DNA from: Bacteriovoracaceae bacterium
GTDB taxonomy: Bacteria > Bdellovibrionota > Bacteriovoracia > Bacteriovoracales > Bacteriovoracaceae
Length of the DNA stretch: 64,000 nucleotides
NCBI GenBank assembly: GCA_024711325.1
Contig: JANJTC010000002.1
Location: 62,001-126,000 of the forward strand
Direction of reading: 5' to 3'
A model generated the notes under the pieces. The model was not told the origin of the DNA. It searched no databases and saw only the letters and a list, made by a program, of their open reading frames with translations. This document shows positions 25,976 to 35,535 of the stretch, in pieces. Each line of letters opens with the position of its first letter. Within the stretch, counting starts at the first letter, position 1. The translations under genes were made by a program, and so were the position numbers.

Positions 25976-28165
25976 TTAGTGACCTACACTCTCAAGGAAA
26001 CTTTCCAGGAACAAGTTCACACTTTTTTGCTCGCGAATAAAATAATGGGCGTGAGTTTTTTCTTTACCCACTTTAATGCAAAAAGGAGTGATATCTTTTC
26101 TATCTTGCAGAACACTGAACATGTCTTCATCAGTCGTATCATCACCGATGGCCACTACCACGTCAGGTTTTTTTGACAGGCCTTGAATCCAGCTCTGAAC
26201 AAAATAACCTTTGTTAGCGTGAATAGATTTAACTTCAATGACTTTTTTTCCCCAATTCACCTGGACCGGTTGACCAGTCAGGGCCTCTTCGAGTTCGAAG
26301 AATAATTTATTGGCCAGGAAGTCGGCAAATTCTCTCGGTGAATTTCGGTAATGCCAGGTGACAGCATGGCCCTTATCTTCAATAAAACTCTCGGGAGTCC
26401 TGAGGGTGTAGAGATCAAGAATTTCCATCACCAGACCTTTCCACTTGGTTGAATCATGGGGAATGAGATTGTGCCAGCGATTATCAACCGGAGAAAAAGA
26501 GTAGGCCCCATGGCATGCTGCCAGAGGAAAATTAAAGTCATTATCAATAAATTGTTCTTCTAAAAATTCTTTATCTCGTCCACTTACCACCACAAACTCA
26601 CAATTTTTTCTCTCCGAAATCATCTGCAAGAGATCGATGGTATTTCCCGGTAACTTAACATCCTTAGGATGGGGAGAGATAGGGGCGAGTGTTCCATCCA
26701 GATCGCAGAAAAATAATATCTTTTTCCCCTTTAAATCCAGCATCCAGTTAAATTTACCATCGTCCGGCAGTGACAGCGTGGTTTCGTTTTTCTTGGTATC
26801 AGTCACCAGGTCGCGCAGAATAATCTTCGCCCAGTCAGAGGAGGTGTACTTTGTGAGGAAATCCTTCATGGCAATCATTTCTTTGCGGCGTTTTATTTCC
26901 GGATGATGAAGGGCATCCTTCATGCGCATGATGGTATCGGTTATATTCCAGGGATTGATGGACATGGCATAACTTAATGTGGAGTGGGCCCCGGCAAATT
27001 CACTGAGTAAAACCACACCCGGATAATCATCGTTTTGAGACATGACATATTCAAGGGAAACCAGATTCATGCCATCCCTTCGGGAGCTGATAAAGAGCAC
27101 TTCACTTAATTGATAGAGGGCCGAGAGTTCAGGTTCGGAAACCGAGTGATAGATGTACTGAATGGGCATCCAGGTGGGGGAGCCAAATTCGCCATTGATA
27201 CTGGAGACCAGTTGTTCGATTTCTTTTTTTAAACTTTTGTACTGTGAGACTTCAGTGCGAGAGGGAATCACGATTTGCACCAGCTGAACTTTCTCTCTTT
27301 CTTCTGGATATCTTTTCAAGAAGGCCCTGAAGGCCTGAAGCTTAAGTAAAAGACCCTTAATGTAGTCTAAGCGGTCAACTCCCAGTATCCATTTAACACT
27401 CTTCTTACTCTTTTGATATTTGTTAATGTATTCATGAGTTTCAGAAGCGGCCGCCAGTTGTTTGAAGTGTTCCGTATCAATTGAAATAGGATAAACTCCC
27501 CACATGTTATTATTGGGTGCAACTTCTCCCAGTACTCTTTGAATGGAACTTCTAAAGTGATTCAGATAGGACAAATCATGAAAGCCGATTTGATCACACC
27601 TTAATAGCGACAATAGAATTTCTTTTCTTTGAGGAAGCTCACGGAAAATCTCGGAACTTGGAAATGGGATGTGAAGAAAAAATCCAACTCTTAATTCAGG
27701 CCGTCTTTCTTTAACTAAACCTGGGACCAGTAAAAGTTGAAAGTCGTGAACCCAGACAATGTCATCATCTTTGGCCTCATCTAAAATAGCATTGGCAACA
27801 ATTTGATTCACTTCAACATATGAGTGCCAACCTTCTTGGGAGTGCCTTACCATATTCCTTTCATAGTGAAAAAGTGGCCAGAGCACGTTGTTACAATAAA
27901 GATTGTAATAATTATCATAAACACTTTTTTGAACGATGATGGGATGACATGGCAAGTTGCCCACTGGCTTTTTTTTTAATTGCTCAATATTTTCCCGGTT
28001 AATGTCATCAGTCAAAATTCCCATCCATTCAAAATCAAATCCAACCTTTGTGGGATCAAGACCTTTAATGGCAGAAACTAAACCACCAGAACTAGGTGAG
28101 AACATTTTCACTTTGGAGTTATATGCAAGTGGTAATCGATTACTGACAAGAAGGCATCGTGGCAT
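25976..28165 (-). CDS. Bifunctional trehalose-6-phosphate synthase/phosphatase
   Basis: A 729-residue fusion. The N-terminal two thirds are a GT20 trehalose-6-phosphate synthase (VSNRLPLAYNSK, WVHDFQLLLVPGLV, GVDRLDYIKGL, then EFAGAHSTLSYAMSINPWN). The C-terminal third is a HAD phosphatase (FCDLDGTLAPISPHP at about residue 490, VVSGRDKEFLEE, VAIGDDTTDEDMF). It therefore makes trehalose from UDP-glucose and glucose-6-phosphate in one polypeptide. It is divergent from the GH15 gene with 54 bp between, and cotranscribed with mscS. Confidence 0.92.
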   Translation of the reverse strand: MPRCLLVSNRLPLAYNSKVKMFSPSSGGLVSAIKGLDPTKVGFDFEWMGILTDDINRENIEQLKKKPVGNLPCHPIIVQKSVYDNYYNLYCNNVLWPLFHYERNMVRHSQEGWHSYVEVNQIVANAILDEAKDDDIVWVHDFQLLLVPGLVKERRPELRVGFFLHIPFPSSEIFRELPQRKEILLSLLRCDQIGFHDLSYLNHFRSSIQRVLGEVAPNNNMWGVYPISIDTEHFKQLAAASETHEYINKYQKSKKSVKWILGVDRLDYIKGLLLKLQAFRAFLKRYPEEREKVQLVQIVIPSRTEVSQYKSLKKEIEQLVSSINGEFGSPTWMPIQYIYHSVSEPELSALYQLSEVLFISSRRDGMNLVSLEYVMSQNDDYPGVVLLSEFAGAHSTLSYAMSINPWNITDTIMRMKDALHHPEIKRRKEMIAMKDFLTKYTSSDWAKIILRDLVTDTKKNETTLSLPDDGKFNWMLDLKGKKILFFCDLDGTLAPISPHPKDVKLPGNTIDLLQMISERKNCEFVVVSGRDKEFLEEQFIDNDFNFPLAACHGAYSFSPVDNRWHNLIPHDSTKWKGLVMEILDLYTLRTPESFIEDKGHAVTWHYRNSPREFADFLANKLFFELEEALTGQPVQVNWGKKVIEVKSIHANKGYFVQSWIQGLSKKPDVVVAIGDDTTDEDMFSVLQDRKDITPFCIKVGKEKTHAHYFIREQKSVNLFLESFLESVGH

Positions 28166-28219
28166 TTTAAAATCCTCTCAAGCATTGAAGTCGAATGCAA
28201 TATAGTCTAAAATTTCACT

Positions 28220-29998
28220 ATGAATAAGGCACATCGCTATAATCTCGCCATTACTGGAAACTGCCACTATCTAGCTTATGTGAATGATCAGAGTGATGTC
28301 AGTTGGATGTGCTGGCCTTACATGGATTCAAGTTTTGTTTTTGGCTCGCTTCTGGATGATGAAAAAGGTGGCTCCTTTAAAGTCGTTCCAGACTCTCTCT
28401 TTCATACGAAGCAGCGTTATATTGAGAACACCGATGTCATCATCACATCCTTTTATTGTGAAGATGGAGATTTTGAAGTGATTGATTTCGCTCCTCGCTT
28501 TGCCATACATGATCGATACCATAAACCATTACAATTTTTTCGGAAGATCAAACGCCTGAAAGGTCAGCCCCGTATCAAGATCATCTGTGATCCTCGCGGA
28601 CACTATGGAGAATCAGTGCCGGAAATTAGTGTGGGATCTAATCACATTAACTATAAAGGTCTTCACTATCCATTAAGACTCACCACTAATGCTGCTAAAT
28701 CTTACATTAAAGAAGAAAGAGTTTTTGGACTGACTGAAGATATTTACATGGTGCTCTCGGGAGGAGATCCATTCGAAGCATCACTAAAAGAAACTTTTGA
28801 AGAGTTTTATTATAAGACCGTCCGTTACTGGCGAGGCTGGGTAAAGGATACTTTTATTCCAGGTATCTTTCAGAAAGAAATGATCCGTTCTGCCATTACC
28901 ATTAAGCTTCATCAATTTGAAGATACCGGTGCCATCATCGCTTCAGGCACAACTTCCTTACCAGAGTATCCAGGGAGTACCCGCAATTGGGATTACCGAT
29001 ACTGTTGGCTCAGGGATTCTTATTTCAGCTTGGGAGCGATGAATAGCCTAGGTCACTTTGAAGAGGCCGAAAAGTTTCTGCATTTTATCAACAATATTTT
29101 GTATGACATCAAGAACCTGCAGCCGGTGTATAAAATTAATGGAGAGGCGGAGATTCCGGAAAGGGAGATTCCTCTTAAAGGATACGCGGGAGAAACTCCC
29201 GTACGAATAGGGAATGCGGCCTATTATCAGAAGCAATACGACTCTTTCGGCCAGGTCATCCTGACCCTTTTGCCGCTGTATATGGATGAACGTATTATCC
29301 ATCGGGAGCAGATGCTCTCACTGGATCCAATTAAAAATCTTTTAAATGAAATTGAAGTCCGGATGGATGAGCCAGATGCAGGTATCTGGGAGTTTCGTGG
29401 TAAAAAACAAAAACATCTGGAGACCTATGTCTTCCATTGGGCAGGGGCCAAGGCCAGTCTTAAAATGGCCGAGCACTACCAGGATGAAGAACTTCATGAA
29501 CAGGCCACACGTATCCTTAAACTCTCAGAATTGAACATTGAAAAATGCTATAATCCTGAATACGAATGTTACATGTCAGATCAGACTCAGGAAAGTTTTG
29601 ATGCCAGCGCCTTTTTATTAATCATCTTAAATTACCTTCATCCTGATGATGAGCGCACACAACGTCATTTTCAACGTCTGCAAAAAGAACTCCTGACTCC
29701 GGAAGGAATGATTTATCGTTACCGCGCCCATGACGACTTTGGTGATACCCATGCCACATTCCTTATCTGTACTTACTGGTATATTGAATCCCTGGTGTGC
29801 CTGGGCTTTTTAGATGAAGCCGAAGAGAGTCTCGCCAATATTATCGTTCATGCCAATCATGTAGGACTCTTGAGTGAAGATCTCAGTTCTCATGATGGAG
29901 GCCAGTGGGGGAACTTTCCGCAGACTTACAGTCATGTAGGCCTGATTAATACAGTCAGCCGTCTTGCCAGAAAGAGAGACAGATTGATCTTTGAATAG
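28220..29998 (+). CDS. GH15 glucoamylase/trehalase-type glycoside hydrolase
   Basis: A 592-residue GH15 enzyme. The N-terminal beta domain includes SWMCWPYMDSSFVFGSLLDDEKGG; the (alpha/alpha)6 barrel holds STRNWDYRYCWLRDSYFSLGAM, and the end has WGNFPQTYSHVGLINTVSRLA. Bacterial GH15 proteins of this type cleave trehalose or maltosyl sugars; placement opposite the trehalose synthase gene favours a role in trehalose turnover. No signal peptide, so cytoplasmic. Confidence 0.88.
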   Translation: MNKAHRYNLAITGNCHYLAYVNDQSDVSWMCWPYMDSSFVFGSLLDDEKGGSFKVVPDSLFHTKQRYIENTDVIITSFYCEDGDFEVIDFAPRFAIHDRYHKPLQFFRKIKRLKGQPRIKIICDPRGHYGESVPEISVGSNHINYKGLHYPLRLTTNAAKSYIKEERVFGLTEDIYMVLSGGDPFEASLKETFEEFYYKTVRYWRGWVKDTFIPGIFQKEMIRSAITIKLHQFEDTGAIIASGTTSLPEYPGSTRNWDYRYCWLRDSYFSLGAMNSLGHFEEAEKFLHFINNILYDIKNLQPVYKINGEAEIPEREIPLKGYAGETPVRIGNAAYYQKQYDSFGQVILTLLPLYMDERIIHREQMLSLDPIKNLLNEIEVRMDEPDAGIWEFRGKKQKHLETYVFHWAGAKASLKMAEHYQDEELHEQATRILKLSELNIEKCYNPEYECYMSDQTQESFDASAFLLIILNYLHPDDERTQRHFQRLQKELLTPEGMIYRYRAHDDFGDTHATFLICTYWYIESLVCLGFLDEAEESLANIIVHANHVGLLSEDLSSHDGGQWGNFPQTYSHVGLINTVSRLARKRDRLIFE

Positions 29999-30007
29999 TA
30001 GAATGGC

Positions 30008-30045
30008 CTTCATAAAAGATGCTTTAAAACGAGAATTTTATGAAG
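30008..30045 (+). promoter_or_regulatory. Inverted repeat covering the start codon of the next gene
   Basis: CTTCATAAAA at 30008-30017 and its exact complement TTTTATGAAG at 30036-30045 can pair around an 18-base loop. The second arm contains the ATG (30040-30042) of the membrane protein gene, so folding would hide the start. It could also act as a weak terminator for the GH15 gene. Confidence 0.4.
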
Positions 30046-30498
30046 ACCCTATTGTTTAAAGGTGCTGCTATTTTTTTTATCTTGCTGGTTGCTACTTCCA
30101 TCATGATGGATGCGATGCAAACTCAGTTCGGTTCCGTTAATTTTTTTGAAAAACATGGAATCTTTTTTCTCATTTTTATCACTATTTTCCCAAGACTCAC
30201 TCTTCTTTTTTCATCTGTCGCCACTGGCGGTTTTTTATGGTGGCTGGGATTTATTTTTTGCCCTCGAATTCTTGTAGCAAGTCTTGCGACCGTGGCCTAT
30301 TTTCATACCAATCCGATTCTAGTCATCATCAGCTGGATTGTGGCGTTAGGTGGAGAGACCATGGAGAAGGCAGGAATCAGTAACCGCCAGCGTTTTGTTT
30401 TCCGAACGTATCACGCTCCGGAAGAAAATTTTAGAAAAGATAACCGGGTGATTGATAAGGATGATGCGATTGAAGCTGAATTCAGGAAAGAATCTTAA
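30040..30498 (+). CDS. Small integral membrane protein
   Basis: A 152-residue protein with three to four membrane helices (MKTLLFKGAAIFFILLVATS; FFLIFITIFPRLTLLFSSVA; WWLGFIFCPRILVASLATVA) and a charged cytoplasmic tail with RVIDKDDAIEAEF. No family is assigned with confidence. It is directly upstream of, and adjacent to, the next gene (stop 30498, start 30499). Confidence 0.62.
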   Translation: MKTLLFKGAAIFFILLVATSIMMDAMQTQFGSVNFFEKHGIFFLIFITIFPRLTLLFSSVATGGFLWWLGFIFCPRILVASLATVAYFHTNPILVIISWIVALGGETMEKAGISNRQRFVFRTYHAPEENFRKDNRVIDKDDAIEAEFRKES

Positions 30499-31662
30499 AT
30501 GGCAAAAAAAGTTTTAAGATCGGAATTAGAGCTAAGTGGCATTGCTCCTAACTTACTTTTAAAAGACGTGGAGAATACTGCTCCTTTTCTTTTTAAAGGT
30601 GAAATCAATCTGGAAGGCAAGGATCGTGCCTATTTGGCGAAACTTGTTTTCTATAAGAAAAATCTCAATGCTCTAAAACATATTAATCTCACTGAATACT
30701 TTCACATCTGCATGGCCGCCCACTGGGCCACTGCCGGAACTTTTGTTCCCACCAATGTGGATAATCAAATCCGTGAAGGTTTATGGAAGCATAAAGACAT
30801 CCCTGGGCACATTGAAAAAATGGCAAGGATCACGATTGATTCCTGGGCCTGGAATTATGAGCAGGTCACCAATCGTAAATCCTATAATCCGGATAACGGC
30901 CAGGTCATGAGTACCCATGAGGGCACCTGGCTCTCGGTTGCTATCGGTGCCTATAATGCTCTGGTGAAACACAAGAAAAAAGAGCTGGCCCAAGAAGTGG
31001 CCGATGTGATCCTGGCCGAGATTGATAAGGAAGAAAAACTCCTGATCGAGCTTCGTGAAAAGCGGGATCATATAAATTTCCTGCGCTCAACTGCTCTTAT
31101 GGCCCATAATTTTGGGGACCTTGACCGGGTAATTGATCAGTGGGGCATGCCTCAGGATGATCCTTTTAGAATGCGGATTTATAAACTAGGTCATGAGCTT
31201 AATTCTCAGTATTCACCTATCCTTGCCTATGCGGGCCAGGTGAATAAAAAATTCCTCTCGGTGGAAAATCACCGTCACATGTCCATGCGGCAGGCCCGAA
31301 GTCTTAGACGCTCTTATCGTTTTCTGATTCCAGTAGGTCCTTTTATGGATGGATGGGGAAGAACTCTGGGTGAGGCAAAAGACTTAACTCTTGCGGAGAA
31401 GGGAGAGATTGTCGGACATCTCTTTGATGGTTATAAAAGGCAGAATCAGGCCAGTGGCTATGCCCGGGCCTTTAGTGGGCTAGTGGGGGCCCTGCCTCGT
31501 GGCCTTGATTCACTGGAAGCGGATATTGCTTTTGATGTGGTGGCAGAAATAAAAAAATCACCCTTTGCCAGAATTGCTGAACTTCCCGAGAGTGAGTTTC
31601 AAGACCTGTATAAAAAAAATCTGGAAGAATTTGTGTGTCCACTGACGGGAATTAGCTTCTAA
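30499..31662 (+). CDS. Hypothetical helical protein
   Basis: A 387-residue, probably cytosolic protein, rich in helices, with HICMAAHWATAGTFVPTN, IDSWAWNYEQVTN and a RQARSLRRSYRFLIPVGPF segment. No signal peptide or known motif is visible. It is coupled to the membrane protein gene upstream without a gap. Function unknown. Confidence 0.6.
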   Translation: MAKKVLRSELELSGIAPNLLLKDVENTAPFLFKGEINLEGKDRAYLAKLVFYKKNLNALKHINLTEYFHICMAAHWATAGTFVPTNVDNQIREGLWKHKDIPGHIEKMARITIDSWAWNYEQVTNRKSYNPDNGQVMSTHEGTWLSVAIGAYNALVKHKKKELAQEVADVILAEIDKEEKLLIELREKRDHINFLRSTALMAHNFGDLDRVIDQWGMPQDDPFRMRIYKLGHELNSQYSPILAYAGQVNKKFLSVENHRHMSMRQARSLRRSYRFLIPVGPFMDGWGRTLGEAKDLTLAEKGEIVGHLFDGYKRQNQASGYARAFSGLVGALPRGLDSLEADIAFDVVAEIKKSPFARIAELPESEFQDLYKKNLEEFVCPLTGISF

Positions 31663-31697
31663 AAAAATCCGGGCCACAGGATGGTTATGGCCCGGAT
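31661..31697 (-). terminator. Terminator between convergent genes
   Basis: ATCCGGGCCA at 31667-31676 pairs perfectly with TGGCCCGGAT at 31688-31697. Seven A residues precede it on the plus strand, so the U-tract follows the stem for the minus-strand lipoprotein gene at 31705-32427. It may stop the plus-strand gene as well. Confidence 0.85.
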
Positions 31698-31704
31698 ACG
31701 TATC

Positions 31705-32427
31705 TTACTCTTCTTGCTCTTCAATCACCTGCTGAACTTCTTCGGCCTCGAAAGTTTTCCGCACGGCCGGTTGTCTTTCAGTCTGTGACTGCATCATGGT
31801 ATCCGGATCCGAGGTATTGCCTTCTGAAGTAAAATTCAGACTGCTAATCAAGGGGCTCGAAGTACCGGATGCAAAAGCTTCGGCCTGCTGACTGTATTCA
31901 CGACGAGCTTTCTCGACAGTCATCTCACCGCGAACGATCTTATCGGCAAGGTTTAGGGCCAGAATGTTCATCTCTTCTTTTTCATTCCGTGCCGATAACT
32001 CACCACGGGTTCTATCAACAATTAACGAACCATCAAATTTTGAAAGGTGTGAAACCTTATCCAGGGGAACCCGGTAATTGACGGTTTGTTGGAGAACATC
32101 CGCATGTTGCATAGGAAAGAGATGATTCGTTTCTTCCTTGTAAACGATAGTCCGCTTAAAAGGCGCAGTATTATTCCAGATAACCATTTCATCTGAAACA
32201 GCTGCAGGTAAACCATACTTTGCATTCATGGCATTCACGGCCGCCTTAGATGTCTCAGGCCAAGACTCAGTCATGCTTGTGAGCCCTTCTTGAGTGACGG
32301 GCATCACTTGAGCAGCGGTGCTTTCAGCTTCCTGCTTCTTATTCTCTTTGCCCTTATAATGACTGCAAGCAGTCAAAAGCAGAATACTCGCTGTTAATAA
32401 TACAGGCGCTAACGTTTTGTGATTCAT
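31705..32427 (-). CDS. Lipoprotein of unknown function
   Basis: A 240-residue lipoprotein with signal peptide and lipobox LLTAC (cysteine at residue 21). The rest is polar, with low-complexity glutamate/glutamine at the end (VQQVIEEQEE). GLPAAVSDEMVIWNN and YRVPLDKVSHLSKFDGSLI have no recognised family. A good terminator follows the gene. Confidence 0.7.
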   Translation of the reverse strand: MNHKTLAPVLLTASILLLTACSHYKGKENKKQEAESTAAQVMPVTQEGLTSMTESWPETSKAAVNAMNAKYGLPAAVSDEMVIWNNTAPFKRTIVYKEETNHLFPMQHADVLQQTVNYRVPLDKVSHLSKFDGSLIVDRTRGELSARNEKEEMNILALNLADKIVRGEMTVEKARREYSQQAEAFASGTSSPLISSLNFTSEGNTSDPDTMMQSQTERQPAVRKTFEAEEVQQVIEEQEE

Positions 32428-32565
32428 ATGACCTCCTGGTTCAAAAGTGACTTACTGAGGATAAGCAAAGTCGAGGCCATTCAATCAGAATAGGTATTCA
32501 GCACTTGACGATATTTTTTAAAATGTATCTGATAAGAGGAGGACATATTTACCCAGGAAAACATT

Positions 32566-32991
32566 ATGAGTCATACCTATGCTGCTTGTAAAAATTGTCA
32601 TGCTGTTAACCGCATTCAGATTGCTCGTGCTAAAGAAGCGGTCTGCGGAAAATGCCATTCCCAAATAACTTTCCATGGATTGGTGAGTGAAATCACAAGT
32701 GGTGACTTTCAAAAAGTGTTAAAGGCCAGTGACAAACCGGTGATCGTCGACTTTTGGGCATCCTGGTGTGGCCCTTGCCAAATGTATGGCCCTGAATTTG
32801 AGAAGGCCTCTATTGGTAATGACCAGGCCGTATTCTTAAAAGTGAATACCGAAACGGAGGCCGCCTTATCGGGAAGCCTTGGCATCAAAGGCATTCCTTG
32901 CACCATTGTTTTCAAGGATGGCAGAGAAGTTAAAAGACAGGCCGGGGCGATGAATGCCGAAGGTGTGAAGTCCTTACTCGGTTCAGTCTAA
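32566..32991 (+). CDS. trxC: Thioredoxin 2-type protein with N-terminal zinc ribbon
   Basis: A 141-residue TrxC-type thioredoxin. Two N-terminal cysteine pairs (CKNC and CGKC) form a zinc ribbon; the thioredoxin fold follows, with the active site FWASWCGPCQMYGP and the cis-proline segment IKGIPCTIV. It reduces disulphides in the cytosol. A clear promoter spacing precedes the ATG at 32566. Confidence 0.88.
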   Translation: MSHTYAACKNCHAVNRIQIARAKEAVCGKCHSQITFHGLVSEITSGDFQKVLKASDKPVIVDFWASWCGPCQMYGPEFEKASIGNDQAVFLKVNTETEAALSGSLGIKGIPCTIVFKDGREVKRQAGAMNAEGVKSLLGSV

Positions 32992-33072
32992 GCTTGGGGC
33001 CGTGACCTTTTGCTAATCTTAAAGTTTTCTTAACGCTTTGACCCAAATAGCAAAGTTTGTTATTTGATTTTC

Positions 33073-35535
33073 ATGTTTTCACCTGATGCTTCTCACACCC
33101 TTACCTGGCAGAAAAAGGTCTCTCTGAACCTGTGGCTTGCCCTATCCTATGTGGTGGCATCAAATATTGGGCTATTGTTTAAAAGTTTTAATTCTAGCTC
33201 AACTCCCATCTGGCCACCGAGTGGTCTGGCCCTCGGGATGGCCCTGGTCTTTGGCTTCAGGCACGTTATCCCGGGAATTATCCTGGGCTCAGTCATGGTT
33301 TCTTATCATGCCTCCTGGCCGCTTTTAACTTCCTTAGGTTCAGTCATCGCCCTTTTGTTTGAGCCAATTATGGCCACCGTATTTTTGCAGATTATTAATA
33401 AAGGAAAATTTTCGTTTAAGAGGCCTTGCGATATTACCGTCTTTCTCTTCTTCGCCGTAGTGTTCTCCCCCTTTGTCGGCAATGTCATAAGTGTGGCCTT
33501 CCTCTATTTAGGTGGAGTGGTCGAGTTGTCGCGGGTTCCGATATTATGGTTGGAATGGTTCATGGGCAATGGATTGGGGATTCTCATTCTCACACCCTTT
33601 ACTCTGAGTTTTTTCCACAGGTCTTCCAGAAAGGACAATATTCATGAGGCCTTAATTCTTTACACTGGACTCATCATTGCAAGTTACTGGGCCTTTGAAG
33701 GGGAGAGTTTCAGGAAGTTCATCCTGATTCCATTCATCACATGGGCGGCCCTACGATTTAGTTACCGGGGAGTGAGTCTTGCGGCCATGATTGTGGGACC
33801 GATTGCCATCTGGCGCTCAACGGTTTTATGGGGCGTCTTCTCCACTTCGCCTGATATTGATTTATTATGGATCCAATTTTTTATCGGTGGCATGGCGGTA
33901 GTCGGATACTTCATGTCAACTGTGGTAGAAGCCGATGCACGGGTGGAAACCAAAGAAAGAGAATTATCTCTTAATTTAAAACACAAACAAGTTGCTGAAG
34001 AAGCTCTCGCCATTCTTGATCAGGCCTTGAATAAATCCCCGGCGGGCTTTGCTCTCATTGACCGGGATTTTAAATTTCTAAGGATTAATGAGGCCCTGGC
34101 CCAAATTAACGGAATTCCAAGTCGCTTCCATTTAGGTCGCTCCGTGCGGGATATCTTACCTCGCTCGGCCCAGCAAGTTGAAGAGATGGTCATGACTGTT
34201 CTTAAAACTGAAGACTCAGTGATGAACGTGCCTTTCTCGATGCCTTCGCCTAAGAATGCCACTGAGACTATTTGTGGCATGATTAGTTATTATCCTGTAA
34301 GGCATCCCACCACGAATGAGATTTTTGCCGTGGGCGTTTCGCTGCACGATTTATCTGAACAGGTTCGAACCCAGAAACTTTTGAAGGAAAATCAGGATCG
34401 TCTGGCCTTTGCTCAGGAAGCAGGTCAAATTGGTGCTTTTGAGTGGGATTTGAAAACTCAGTCACTTTTTGTCAGTGCCCAGTTGTGTTCAATCTATGAA
34501 GTGACATCCTCTGAGTTTAAAAACTTTGAGGATTGGAAAAAATTGATTCATCCGGAAGATCTGGAATATGTCGTCCAGGAGAATTGCCGGATTAAAAGTG
34601 AAGGGGTGGACTTTAACTATCAGTTTAGAATCCTGACGAAGTCCCGAAAACTTAAATGGATCCTGGCCCGAGGTCGCATGATCCGCGAGGGCGAAGCCTC
34701 GAAAATGATCGGTATTAATATTGATATCACGGAACAAAAAGACATCGAGCAGAAACTTCGTCTAACCGAAGCCAATCTTCTGCATGCTCTATCGATCAGA
34801 GATGAATTCATGGCGATAGCTTCCCACGAGTTAAAAACCCCACTGACTTCCCTGAAGCTGCAAAACCAACTCTACCAGAGGGCCTTTATTAAAGATGGTC
34901 CGGAGAATTTTCCTATCAAGAAATTTGAGAGCTTGCTGGATAAAAATTCCCGGCAGATTGATCGACTGACCCGTCTGGTGGATGACATGATGGACATCTC
35001 CCGCATCAGAACCGGGAAACTTGCTCTTAAAAAAGAGACCTTTGAATTAAGTTCCCTGATCAAAGAGATCATTGCCCGCACTAAAGAGCAGTTCATGGCC
35101 TCAGGCTCGGGAGAACCAATTATTGTCTCGATGGAAAACGTCACGGGTGTCTGGGATCTGTTAAGAATGGAGCAGGTGATAACCAATATCATCATGAATG
35201 CTATTCGTTACGGACAAGGGCGACCCATTACCTTATCTTTAACCGGCCAGGGTGATCAGGTGGAATTTAAAGTCACCGATCAGGGTCTGGGGATTCCCAA
35301 GTCGGATCATTTAAAGATTTTCCAGCGCTATGAAAGGGGACTTCTTTCCCGGGAAGTCAGTGGACTGGGATTGGGATTATTTATTTCTCAGCAGATTGTG
35401 GCGGCCCATGGTGGGAGGATCTGGGTGGAAAGTGAAGTCAATCATGGCTCAACTTTTTATGTGACGATTCCTCGCTCCACTTTGCCGGTGATCCTCCCGA
35501 ATCCGTACCTTGAGCTTATCCCAGCAGAAGGTTAG
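33073..35535 (+). CDS. MASE1-PAS-PAS sensor histidine kinase
   Basis: An 820-residue membrane-bound kinase. The N-terminal 280 residues have eight or so helices with the MASE1 pattern (TPIWPPSGLALGMALVFGFR). Two PAS regions follow (about 320-430 and 445-560, the second with PAC). The phosphoacceptor is in IASHELKTPLTSLKLQ, and the ATPase part has NIIMNAIRYGQG, DQGLGIP and GLGLGLFIS. No response regulator is adjacent, so its partner is elsewhere. The last 20 bases overlap the ZIP gene end. Confidence 0.87.
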   Translation: MFSPDASHTLTWQKKVSLNLWLALSYVVASNIGLLFKSFNSSSTPIWPPSGLALGMALVFGFRHVIPGIILGSVMVSYHASWPLLTSLGSVIALLFEPIMATVFLQIINKGKFSFKRPCDITVFLFFAVVFSPFVGNVISVAFLYLGGVVELSRVPILWLEWFMGNGLGILILTPFTLSFFHRSSRKDNIHEALILYTGLIIASYWAFEGESFRKFILIPFITWAALRFSYRGVSLAAMIVGPIAIWRSTVLWGVFSTSPDIDLLWIQFFIGGMAVVGYFMSTVVEADARVETKERELSLNLKHKQVAEEALAILDQALNKSPAGFALIDRDFKFLRINEALAQINGIPSRFHLGRSVRDILPRSAQQVEEMVMTVLKTEDSVMNVPFSMPSPKNATETICGMISYYPVRHPTTNEIFAVGVSLHDLSEQVRTQKLLKENQDRLAFAQEAGQIGAFEWDLKTQSLFVSAQLCSIYEVTSSEFKNFEDWKKLIHPEDLEYVVQENCRIKSEGVDFNYQFRILTKSRKLKWILARGRMIREGEASKMIGINIDITEQKDIEQKLRLTEANLLHALSIRDEFMAIASHELKTPLTSLKLQNQLYQRAFIKDGPENFPIKKFESLLDKNSRQIDRLTRLVDDMMDISRIRTGKLALKKETFELSSLIKEIIARTKEQFMASGSGEPIIVSMENVTGVWDLLRMEQVITNIIMNAIRYGQGRPITLSLTGQGDQVEFKVTDQGLGIPKSDHLKIFQRYERGLLSREVSGLGLGLFISQQIVAAHGGRIWVESEVNHGSTFYVTIPRSTLPVILPNPYLELIPAEG

